Below, piece by piece: positions 25,761 to 33,090 of a DNA stretch of 64,000 nt (positions within the stretch are counted from its first letter, which is position 1; the number at the start of each line of letters is the position of its first letter). This stretch comes from JBDTCS01 sp039923455 (GTDB lineage: Bacteria > Bacteroidota > Ignavibacteria > Palsa-1295): positions 29,261-93,260 of the forward strand of contig JBDTCS010000135.1 of assembly GCA_039923455.1 (NCBI GenBank). Direction: 5' to 3'. The translations under genes were made by a program, and so were the position numbers. Under the pieces are notes generated by a model. The model ran no database searches, was not told where the DNA came from, and was given only the letters and a program-made list of their open reading frames with translations.

Positions 25761-28700
25761 ATGATTCGCAAATTAGTACATTTCGCAATGCGGCAGCGCG
25801 TGCTGACGCTCTTGTTTGCGCTGCTCATAATCGTGGGTGGCATCGCATCGTATCTCACGCTCAAGATCGAGGCCTATCCGGATGTCGCTGACACCGAAGT
25901 AGATGTGATCACAAAATATCCGGGTCGTGCAGCAGCAGAAGTCGAGCAACAAGTCACGATACCTATTGAGCGTGCACTCAATTCTGTTCCACGAGTTGTG
26001 AACAGACGCTCGCGCACGATCTTTGGTCTCTCGATCGTAAAGCTCACGTTCGATGAAGGCACCGACGATTATTTCGCACGGCAGCAAGTGATAGAAAAAT
26101 TGCGTGGGGCGGATATTCCGGATGGGCTTAATCCCGATCTGGCACCGCTATCTACACCAGTCGGAGAAATATTCCGATACGTAATCGAAGGGAAGCCCGG
26201 CATCAGCGCAATGGATCTTCGCACGTTGCAAGATTGGGTTGTCGTGCCAAAGCTGTTGCAAGCCAAAGGTGTAGCTGATGTTGCGAACTTTGGTGGATTG
26301 GTGAAGCAGTTTAGTGTGATCCTCGATCCGATCAAACTGCGTAAATATGCACTCACCGTTAATGCCGTTCAAACCGCGATACAGGCGAACAATTCAAACA
26401 CCGGCGGTAACATCATCGAGCGAGGCAGCCAGGGACTATCGATTCGAGGCATTGGTACCATTCGTTCGGCGGATGACATTGCTTCGATCGTACTTGCTTC
26501 GAGCAACTCCACCGGCACGCCGATCTTTGTGAAAGATGTCGGCTCGATCGAGATCACTGCGCTTCCACCATCCGGCGTACTTGGCTATACGGACATCGCT
26601 CGACACAACGACGTAAGTAATGGCGTCGAAGGCATCGTCTTGATGCGCCGTGGTGAAAACCCCAGCGAGGTGCTTAAATCGTTGAAAGAAAAACTTGAGG
26701 AGGCGAAGGCCGCCATGCCGGAAGGCGTGGAGATCTTCACGATTTATGATCGCAGTGAACTAGTCGAGAACACGCTGCACACCGTCAGTCACACGTTGAT
26801 CGAAGGTGTGACGATCGTCGTGATTATTCTTCTCTTCTTCCTCGGGAATATACGGGCCGCACTACTTACCGCAATCACGATTCCGCTATCCCTGCTTTTC
26901 GCATTCATCGTGATGCGGTTCACTGGTATCCCTGCGAATTTGCTTTCCCTCGGAGCGATTGACTTCGGCATCATTGTCGATGGCGCGGTGATCATGACCG
27001 AAGCGATCATGCGAAAATTTTCGCATACACCGAAAGATGTGCGTGATCGACTCGGTACCGTCCGGTTGATCCTCGAGGCTACGCAAGAGGTTGATCGACA
27101 GATATTTTTTTCTGTTGTGATCATCATAATTGCGTATCTACCACTGTTCACGCTTACTCGCGTGGAAGGGAAGCTGTTCTCACCTATGGCATATACCCTC
27201 TCGTATGCCATAGGTGGCTCACTTCTCTTTGCATTGACGGTCGTGCCGGTTATCGCGACCTATCTCTTCCGTTCGGGTGTGGTCAAGGAGTGGGAGAACC
27301 CCATTGTAAAACTCCTTGATCGCTCCTACGGAAGACTTACCGCAACGCTACTCAAATATCGGAAGCTCGTACTGGCTTCCGCAGTTTGCGTTGTGCTTGG
27401 TGCGCTTTTCATTGGATCACAACTCGGTACCGAGTTCTTACCTGAACTCGATGAAGGTGCGGTCGTCATTCGAACCGTGTTGCCGGCAGGTATTTCGCTG
27501 ACCGAGGCCGCGCATTATCCGCCCATGATTCGAGAGGTCGTCAGCGCATTCCCGGAAGCGCGAGTGGTCATCACGCATCTGGGTCGCAATGATGATGGTA
27601 CGGATCCCTACGGCCCGAACCGCATTGAGACCCATATCGAACTCACGAAGTATGACACATGGCCGAGCGGAGTCGACAAGCATCAATTGCTGAAGGAGAT
27701 AAAAGCAGGGCTCGAAAACAAAATACCCGGAGCGTCATTCAGCTTTTCGCAACCTATCCTTGACAATGTGACAGAAGCCGTCACGGGGTCAAGTGCCGAT
27801 CTTGCGGTGCTGGTGAATGGAGATGATCTTGGTAAATTGCGAGCCTACGCCGACACCATCTATCACGTGATAAAAGGCATTCGCGGAGCGACCGAGTCGG
27901 GCATCGAGGAAGAGGGGGATCAAGCGCAACTGCGTATCGAAGTGAAGCGCCAAGCAGCGGCGCGCTATGGTATTAATGTTCGTGATGTCGAAGATGTGAT
28001 AGAGTTGGCTGTTGCAGGAAAGCCCGTCAGCACACTCTACGAAGGTGAGCGGAAGTTTGATATCGTGGTACGCTATCAAGCAAATACGCGTTCGACCGTC
28101 GAGGAAGTATCGCGACTTGAAGTAACTTCACCGGCGGGTCAGCGCATTCCGATCTCCGAACTTGCCGACATTCGTATCGAAGATGGCTCGACGATCATCG
28201 CAAGAGAAGATGGGCACAGACAAGTTGGCGTGCGAACGAACGTTCGTGAACGCGATCAAGGAAGCTTTGTCGCGGAGGCGCAAGCAAAAGTTGCGCAGGT
28301 GTTGCATCTGCAAAAAGGCTATTCGGTCGATTGGGGTGGACAATTCGAAAATCTGACGCGCGCGAAAGATCATCTTGTGGTGATCATTCCGATTACGCTA
28401 TTTTTGATTTTTGGCTTACTCTTCATCACTTTCAAGTCTGTGAAATATGCACTCATCGTTTTGGTGAATGTTCCGCTTGCACTCGTCGGTGGTATTCTGG
28501 CATTGTGGGGCCGTGGTATCAACTTCTCGGTCTCCTCCGGTGTCGGATTTATATCGTTGTTCGGTGTGGCTGTGATGTCGGGAGTCTTGCTGATCGCTCG
28601 GTTTAATCAGCTTCGTTTCGTGCACCACATGCCGCTTAAGGAAGCAGTCGAGCAAGGTGCACGCGATGAATTGCGACCGATACTTATGATGATGCTTGTT

Positions 28701-28997
28701 GCATTGCTTGGCCTCATTCCCGCATCGCTCGCAACGGGAATAGGTTCGGACGTGCAGCGACCGCTTGCAACCGTGATCGTCGGAGGTTTGGCGAGTGCTT
28801 TGCTGCTCACACTCATTGTGTTGCCTGCGTTATATTATTCCATCGAGAAGCGAGGGAGAGTCAACAAAGCCGCTATCGCAATCGAATTGCAAGAGCTTGA
28901 CGAGCATGATCACGCCTTGCAACTTCGCGAAGAGCACGATCGCGAACTTCGGGAGTTGCGTGAGCAACAAAATAATAGTGACACTCACAAACAGTGA
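25761..28997 (+). CDS. czcA: heavy-metal RND efflux pump (CzcA/CusA family)
   Basis: 1078 residues, 12 predicted membrane helices in the usual 1+5+1+5 arrangement. This is the proton-driven inner-membrane pump of a tripartite metal exporter. The TM4 motif GAIDFGIIVDGAVIMTEA carries D401, D407 and E414, close to the D402/D408/E415 triad of the Cupriavidus CzcA pump. The Asp-rich form fits divalent cations (Zn/Co/Cd/Ni) rather than the Cu/Ag subfamily. Other signatures are KIEAYPDVADTEV near the N-terminus and SLFGVAVMSGVLLIA. The C-terminal ~45 residues after TM12 are a charged, His-containing helix (ELDEHDHALQLREEHDREL). Last gene of the operon; a bidirectional terminator follows. The substrate is inferred from one motif only. 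Confidence 0.92.
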   Translation: MIRKLVHFAMRQRVLTLLFALLIIVGGIASYLTLKIEAYPDVADTEVDVITKYPGRAAAEVEQQVTIPIERALNSVPRVVNRRSRTIFGLSIVKLTFDEGTDDYFARQQVIEKLRGADIPDGLNPDLAPLSTPVGEIFRYVIEGKPGISAMDLRTLQDWVVVPKLLQAKGVADVANFGGLVKQFSVILDPIKLRKYALTVNAVQTAIQANNSNTGGNIIERGSQGLSIRGIGTIRSADDIASIVLASSNSTGTPIFVKDVGSIEITALPPSGVLGYTDIARHNDVSNGVEGIVLMRRGENPSEVLKSLKEKLEEAKAAMPEGVEIFTIYDRSELVENTLHTVSHTLIEGVTIVVIILLFFLGNIRAALLTAITIPLSLLFAFIVMRFTGIPANLLSLGAIDFGIIVDGAVIMTEAIMRKFSHTPKDVRDRLGTVRLILEATQEVDRQIFFSVVIIIIAYLPLFTLTRVEGKLFSPMAYTLSYAIGGSLLFALTVVPVIATYLFRSGVVKEWENPIVKLLDRSYGRLTATLLKYRKLVLASAVCVVLGALFIGSQLGTEFLPELDEGAVVIRTVLPAGISLTEAAHYPPMIREVVSAFPEARVVITHLGRNDDGTDPYGPNRIETHIELTKYDTWPSGVDKHQLLKEIKAGLENKIPGASFSFSQPILDNVTEAVTGSSADLAVLVNGDDLGKLRAYADTIYHVIKGIRGATESGIEEEGDQAQLRIEVKRQAAARYGINVRDVEDVIELAVAGKPVSTLYEGERKFDIVVRYQANTRSTVEEVSRLEVTSPAGQRIPISELADIRIEDGSTIIAREDGHRQVGVRTNVRERDQGSFVAEAQAKVAQVLHLQKGYSVDWGGQFENLTRAKDHLVVIIPITLFLIFGLLFITFKSVKYALIVLVNVPLALVGGILALWGRGINFSVSSGVGFISLFGVAVMSGVLLIARFNQLRFVHHMPLKEAVEQGARDELRPILMMMLVALLGLIPASLATGIGSDVQRPLATVIVGGLASALLLTLIVLPALYYSIEKRGRVNKAAIAIELQELDEHDHALQLREEHDRELRELREQQNNSDTHKQ

Positions 28998-29009
28998 CGA
29001 GTCAATGCG

Positions 29010-29033
29010 AAAGGCCTCGGTTACGAGGCCTTT
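29010..29033. terminator. bidirectional terminator enclosing the stop codon of the convergent gene
   Basis: A perfect 10-bp stem AAAGGCCTCG / CGAGGCCTTT encloses loop GTTA. The minus-strand stop codon (29021-29023) sits in the loop, so the last codons of the minus gene form one arm. It lies 12 bp after czcA stops. Confidence 0.7.
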
Positions 29034-29614
29034 CCAAAATGCCTGCGCTCGAATTCCTCAATACTTAACCACTCCCGCGCGTGGAGCTCTTTGAGCCACA
29101 CCACGCCTGTGAGCAGATTCAGTTTGAAATCGCAAGACCAATCCTGCTCACATCCTATGTCGTGCTCGATCGAGCCAAAACGTGTGCTATCGAAGGTGAT
29201 AGAATCTTCGTTCACATAAAAGTTGTAACCACTCGGGCAGCGACTCATCATTCCGCGCATCACTTTGAGTGTATCGTGGCGCTGAAACATCGGCATCGCG
29301 CGCTTGCTCATCAGCACGTAGTAATTCCTGTAGGGCTCTTCGAGAAACGTGAGCGGGTCCGCGTCATCCGTCTCATCTTCATCTGGCATATCACCGACTG
29401 TATCGAACTTGTTCGCGCTAAGCGCGAGGGTGTCGGTCACAGGTAGCTTCGCTACGAGTGTCGGAACTGCAGTGGATTGCGCAGGCACGAGCAGCGAAAT
29501 TATAGCTTGCTTTGAACTTTTGGGATGACGATTTGTGCGGCCCTTGGCGATATACATATAACCAACCAAAGCGATTGCGAAGACGAGTAGCAGAGCGATC
29601 TGCGAGCGTTTCAT
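29021..29614 (-). CDS. secreted/anchored hypothetical protein, MSRCPSGY family (longer paralogue)
   Basis: 197 residues, no known family recognised. An N-terminal hydrophobic segment (IALLLVFAIALVGYMYIA) acts as signal or anchor. A variable acidic linker (DMPDEDETDDADPL) precedes a conserved C-terminal ~100 residues containing PMFQRHD, MSRCPSGYNFYVN, HDIGCEQDWSCDFKLNLLTGVVWL, EWLSIEEFE and the terminal FGKAS. The same C-terminal pattern occurs in the next upstream gene at 29692-30135, so the two are tandem paralogues. Conserved Cys in RCPSGY and IGC suggest a disulphide in the periplasm; a third Cys (DWSC) is unique to this copy. Convergent with the metal efflux operon. Function unknown. Confidence 0.75.
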   Translation of the reverse strand: MKRSQIALLLVFAIALVGYMYIAKGRTNRHPKSSKQAIISLLVPAQSTAVPTLVAKLPVTDTLALSANKFDTVGDMPDEDETDDADPLTFLEEPYRNYYVLMSKRAMPMFQRHDTLKVMRGMMSRCPSGYNFYVNEDSITFDSTRFGSIEHDIGCEQDWSCDFKLNLLTGVVWLKELHAREWLSIEEFERRHFGKAS

Positions 29615-29691
29615 GATTCACCTCTTACAAAAATGCGCGCGAAGAAATGACAACGTGAAGAAAACGTATGAAGACAACTCATACAGAAAAC

Positions 29692-30135
29692 TTAGGATGC
29701 TTTTCCGAATTTGCGCAATTCATAGTCGTATAAGCTGAGCCATTCGGTAGCACCTTCGTCATGCAAGTATACGACACCAAGGGCAAGATCGATCTTGAAT
29801 TCGGCGAGATTCCGTGTCCCGCATCCAATCGAAAGCTGCGCAACTCCGAACTCAAGGTTCTTATCAGCTTGCTTAAGATTCATAACAAACCCATACCCAC
29901 TCGGGCAACGGCTCATGCGGCTCAATTCGAACCCTGGGGAAGGAATGTGGCGTTCGAACATCGGAAATATACTTTTCCGCATCAGATTGTTAACGATCTC
30001 GATCGCTGGCACGGAGTCGGCTTTAGCGAATAATTTGTCCGAAGCCGTACCTATTGACGCTGTGTGTCCGGACGTTACACCTGCCGTAACTCCAAGCCCG
30101 ATAACGAGTAATGTGATGAATAATGTTGATCTCAT
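29692..30135 (-). CDS. secreted hypothetical protein, MSRCPSGY family (shorter paralogue)
   Basis: 147 residues. A signal peptide (STLFITLLVIGLGVTAGVTSGHTAS) is followed by the domain shared with its downstream neighbour: PMFERHI, MSRCPSGYGFVMN, LSIGCGTRNLAEFKIDLALGVVYL, EWLSLYDYELRKFGKAS. Both end in the identical FGKAS. The acidic linker of the longer paralogue is absent. The two conserved Cys could form a disulphide. Separated from the longer copy by 77 bp on the same strand, they may be co-transcribed after a tandem duplication. No function can be assigned; the family looks like a small exported domain. Confidence 0.75.
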   Translation of the reverse strand: MRSTLFITLLVIGLGVTAGVTSGHTASIGTASDKLFAKADSVPAIEIVNNLMRKSIFPMFERHIPSPGFELSRMSRCPSGYGFVMNLKQADKNLEFGVAQLSIGCGTRNLAEFKIDLALGVVYLHDEGATEWLSLYDYELRKFGKAS

Positions 30136-30179
30136 GGTGATTTCCCCAGGATATTTTGCGGATACTATTTATAAGCCGT

Positions 30180-30887
30180 TCATTCGGCGGTCACTAAATT
30201 AGTAACACTTGCATCATGCATTCGACTCACTGTGCCCTTACGTCTTATTTTCAATCGTATCACGCTTTCCACTACGCCCCAATTGATCATCCAACTAACC
30301 CAAGCGCTGAGCACGATCACGAGTGAGTGCTCCATCCCAAGTACGAGCGAAGCAAACGGCACCCAAAGTCGAAGCGTCACCGCAGCAAATGTGAGCGCGT
30401 AACTTCGATACATCCATTCACGGTGCGCCGTGAAGTCACGTGCTCGAGCTGAACGATATGCCATTAATGTAGTATGAAACCAGAAGATCGCGAGCGTCGC
30501 AAAGCCAAGCGCAGCAATTGGGCCACCGTTTGCAAGGAATGCCATATAGAATCCACCCGGCGCTGCAATGAGAAGTATTGCTGCAACATAAATCTTCCCA
30601 AGCGTTCGATGGGCCTTGCGAAACTTCTTGCGCGAAACGCTCAGAAGTTGAAATGGACCAATGATGAGCGCAAGCATTCCACCGCTAATATGAATATAGA
30701 AGAAGCTTCGCCAAATAAGATCCTTCGGCAAGTCGCCTTTCGCGAGCAGGAAATTGATATCCGGACGAAACGAGAAGTAGGGGATCGTAATCGCGAAAAG
30801 AAGCAACGCGAAGAATGCCATCACACTCCAAGCGCCGAGTCTGAGGTATTTGATCGGGAAAACCGTACGCGATGCGGGCCTTGACAT
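30180..30887 (-). CDS. DUF2306 family integral membrane protein
   Basis: About 235 residues with six or so predicted helices. DUF2306 landmarks include FFYIHISGGMLALIIGPFQLL, RKAHRTLGKIYV, GGPIAALGFATLAIFWFHTT and AHREWMYRSYALTFAAVTLRLW. The conserved His residues (IH, AHR, GK-flanking) recall heme- or metal-binding membrane families such as the cytochrome b561-like group, but no reaction is known. ATG 30887 (MSRPASRTV) is preferred; the frame is open to ATG 30959, whose extra 24 residues look atypical. It is divergent from hmgA. Confidence 0.8.
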   Translation of the reverse strand: MSRPASRTVFPIKYLRLGAWSVMAFFALLLFAITIPYFSFRPDINFLLAKGDLPKDLIWRSFFYIHISGGMLALIIGPFQLLSVSRKKFRKAHRTLGKIYVAAILLIAAPGGFYMAFLANGGPIAALGFATLAIFWFHTTLMAYRSARARDFTAHREWMYRSYALTFAAVTLRLWVPFASLVLGMEHSLVIVLSAWVSWMINWGVVESVIRLKIRRKGTVSRMHDASVTNLVTAE

Positions 30888-31088
30888 TCGATGGAATGAC
30901 AGATAATCGGAAGAGACACTGGTCACACTAATTCCGTTCACCATCCTTGCTGGTAACAATATGCAGCCTCCCTGAAAAGCTACGGGGTAATCATTGTAAC
31001 TGTTTCATCGCGGATCAAAGAATCCAAACTGCCTTAGGATAGGTTTGTATGGTGGAATTTCGATCATGCTACAAAGAGGCAAAAACCT

Positions 31089-32228
31089 ATGAATTTCCCT
31101 ATTTCCAAAGGTAAGGCGACACGTCAGGCGCACGTGGATCTGCCGGAAGGTTCGTTCGAAGAAGAGCACGGCAGAGAAGGCTTTTTTGGCCGAGTTTCGC
31201 ATCTCTATCACGCGCACCCACCGACGGGCTGGAGTCGGATCGAGGGCAAGCTTCGTCCGCACGCATTTAACTTCAACAAGATTGAGCCCTCAGATATGAC
31301 CGATCCGCTCGGCGTACCGACGGCTTTACTCTATAATAACGACGTAATACTGAGCATCTCTCGCAGAGCCGAAGCTGCACCACACTATTCGCGCAATGCA
31401 GATGGTGACGAGCTCTTCTTCATTCATCGTGGAGCAGGAAAAATCGAAACCGATTTTGGCGTCATCGAATATGAAAAAGGTGACTACATTATCATTCCTC
31501 GTGCGACAACCTATCGGTTTGTCCCATCGGTCACGGATAACTTCATCGTGATCATCGAAGCGCATTCTGAAATCTTGCCTGCTACACCGGAACAAAAGGG
31601 AATGGTCGGCATGCATGCGATCTTTGATATGAGTGCTGTGGTGATTCCTGACTTCATTCCGTATGAGAAGGAGGACTCGAACGGTCGAGAGTATGAGATC
31701 CGAGTAAAGCGATTGGGCGAATACACTTCGATTTTTTATCCATTCAATCCGATCGATCTCGTCGGTTGGAAGGGTGATTTGACGGTGATGAAGATCAACA
31801 TGCGGGACATTCGCCCGATCATGTCGCATCGCGTGCATCTACCACCGAGTGCGCACACGACGTTCTTAGCACATAATTTTGTTATCTGCTCCTTCTTGCC
31901 TCGTCCGCTCGAAGAAGATCCAACGACGCTTAAAGTGCCGTTCTATCATCGCAATACCGATTATGATGAGGTGCTATTTTATCACGACGGTGATTTCTTC
32001 TCGCGTGATAACATCGAAGCCGGCATGGTGACGCTGCATCCACAAGGCATTCATCACGGACCGCACCCTAAGGCATTGCGCAATCAGGACAAGCTGAAGC
32101 GCACCGATGAGTACGCAGTGATGCTCGATGCGAAGAATCCACTTATCATCGCTCCCGAAGCGGAATCGGTTGAGTGGAAAGAGTATTGGAAATCGTGGAT
32201 GGATAAGCCGGAAGCGGTGAAAGCATAA
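31089..32228 (+). CDS. hmgA: homogentisate 1,2-dioxygenase
   Basis: Opens the ring of homogentisate to maleylacetoacetate in tyrosine/phenylalanine degradation, using Fe(II). 379 residues, a double-cupin fold. The C-terminal signature VPFYHRNTDYDEVLFYHDG followed by LHPQGIHHGPHP supplies the His, acidic and His iron ligands. In the first motif the acidic position appears as DE rather than the single Glu of the human enzyme. N-terminal cupin motifs DELFFIHRGAGKIET and EYEKGDYIIIPRATTYRF are clear. It is shorter than the human enzyme, as common in bacterial homologues, so a related cupin dioxygenase is possible. AGAGG lies ~12 bases before ATG. The stop codon falls in a 22-bp tandem duplication. 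Confidence 0.85.
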   Translation: MNFPISKGKATRQAHVDLPEGSFEEEHGREGFFGRVSHLYHAHPPTGWSRIEGKLRPHAFNFNKIEPSDMTDPLGVPTALLYNNDVILSISRRAEAAPHYSRNADGDELFFIHRGAGKIETDFGVIEYEKGDYIIIPRATTYRFVPSVTDNFIVIIEAHSEILPATPEQKGMVGMHAIFDMSAVVIPDFIPYEKEDSNGREYEIRVKRLGEYTSIFYPFNPIDLVGWKGDLTVMKINMRDIRPIMSHRVHLPPSAHTTFLAHNFVICSFLPRPLEEDPTTLKVPFYHRNTDYDEVLFYHDGDFFSRDNIEAGMVTLHPQGIHHGPHPKALRNQDKLKRTDEYAVMLDAKNPLIIAPEAESVEWKEYWKSWMDKPEAVKA

Positions 32229-32251
32229 GCCGGAAGCGGTGAAAGCATAAG
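32203..32251 (+). repeat. 22-bp tandem duplication spanning the hmgA stop codon
   Basis: ATAAGCCGGAAGCGGTGAAAGC runs 32203-32224 and again 32225-32246, then ATAAG continues. The first stop (32226-32228) lies at the junction, so the second copy is outside the coding frame and the protein is unaffected. Looks like a recent slippage event. Confidence 0.85.
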
Positions 32252-32283
32252 TTGCCTGTTGCACCTCATAAGAGACATGCGTT

Positions 32284-33054
32284 TTGAAATTCAAAAATAA
32301 AATAGTCTTCATCACCGGTGCCACCAGTGGCATCGGTCACGCAACAGCTCGTGCGTTTGCTTCCGAGGGCGCAAAATTATTGCTTTGTGCGAGACGCACC
32401 GAGCGATTGCAAGCTGTTGAGGAAGAATTGCTTGCGGAGCATCACGGCCTCGTGGTTCACACGTTTACGCTGGATGTTCGCGATCAAAATGCGGTGAGCA
32501 ATGTGCTGGGAAGACTTCCTGAAAATTGGAGAGAGATCGACATACTCGTTAACAACGCCGGCTTATCGCGTGGTCTGGACAAATTGCAAGATGGCGTGAT
32601 CGAAGATTGGGAAGAGATGATCGATACGAATGTCAAAGGCTTGCTCTATGTAACCAGGGCGCTGGTGCCTGGTATGATCGAGCGAGGTCGTGGACATATT
32701 GTGAACATCGGCTCCATCGCCGGACATGAGGTTTATCCAAAGGGCAATGTCTATTGCGCTTCAAAACATGCGGTCGATGCAATCACAAAGGGTTTACGAA
32801 TGGATCTTGTCGATACGCCGCTTCGAGTAACGACAATTGATCCGGGTTTGGTCGAGACGGAATTCTCACTTGTTCGCTTTCACGGCGATGCGGACAAAGC
32901 CGAGAAAGTGTATCAAGGTTATACGCCGCTTGCGCCGGATGATATTGCTGATTCGATAATTTGGTGCGTCTCACGTCCTGCGCATGTGCAGATCGCTGAG
33001 ATAATTATCTTCCCCACTGCACAAGCTGCAGCGACAATCGTCAACCGAAAATAA
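32284..33054 (+). CDS. short-chain dehydrogenase, YdfG-like (3-hydroxy acid dehydrogenase type)
   Basis: 256 residues, a classical Rossmann SDR. Signatures are TGATSGIG (12-18) for NAD(P) binding, LVNNAG, catalytic Ser144 (NIGSIAG), Tyr157 and Lys161 (YCASK). The C-terminal half (DPGLVETEFSLVRFHGDADKAEKVYQGYTPL) closely follows E. coli YdfG, an NADP-dependent dehydrogenase of L-allo-threonine, serine and 3-hydroxy acids. CARRTERL after the second strand fits NADP preference. Start is TTG 32284; no in-frame ATG is close. It follows hmgA by 55 bp and may be co-transcribed, though no pathway link is known. Confidence 0.88.
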   Translation: MKFKNKIVFITGATSGIGHATARAFASEGAKLLLCARRTERLQAVEEELLAEHHGLVVHTFTLDVRDQNAVSNVLGRLPENWREIDILVNNAGLSRGLDKLQDGVIEDWEEMIDTNVKGLLYVTRALVPGMIERGRGHIVNIGSIAGHEVYPKGNVYCASKHAVDAITKGLRMDLVDTPLRVTTIDPGLVETEFSLVRFHGDADKAEKVYQGYTPLAPDDIADSIIWCVSRPAHVQIAEIIIFPTAQAAATIVNRK

Positions 33055-33064
33055 TACGAACGCC

Positions 33065-33090
33065 CCCCAGAGCTTATGCTTCTGGGGTTT
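33065..33090. terminator. bidirectional terminator enclosing the stop codon of the convergent gene
   Basis: CCCCAGA-GC / GC-T-TCTGGGG stem (33065-33073 with 33078-33087, one bulged T) and loop TTAT. The minus-strand TAA (33074-33076) sits in the loop, the same design as at 29010-29033. Confidence 0.65.
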
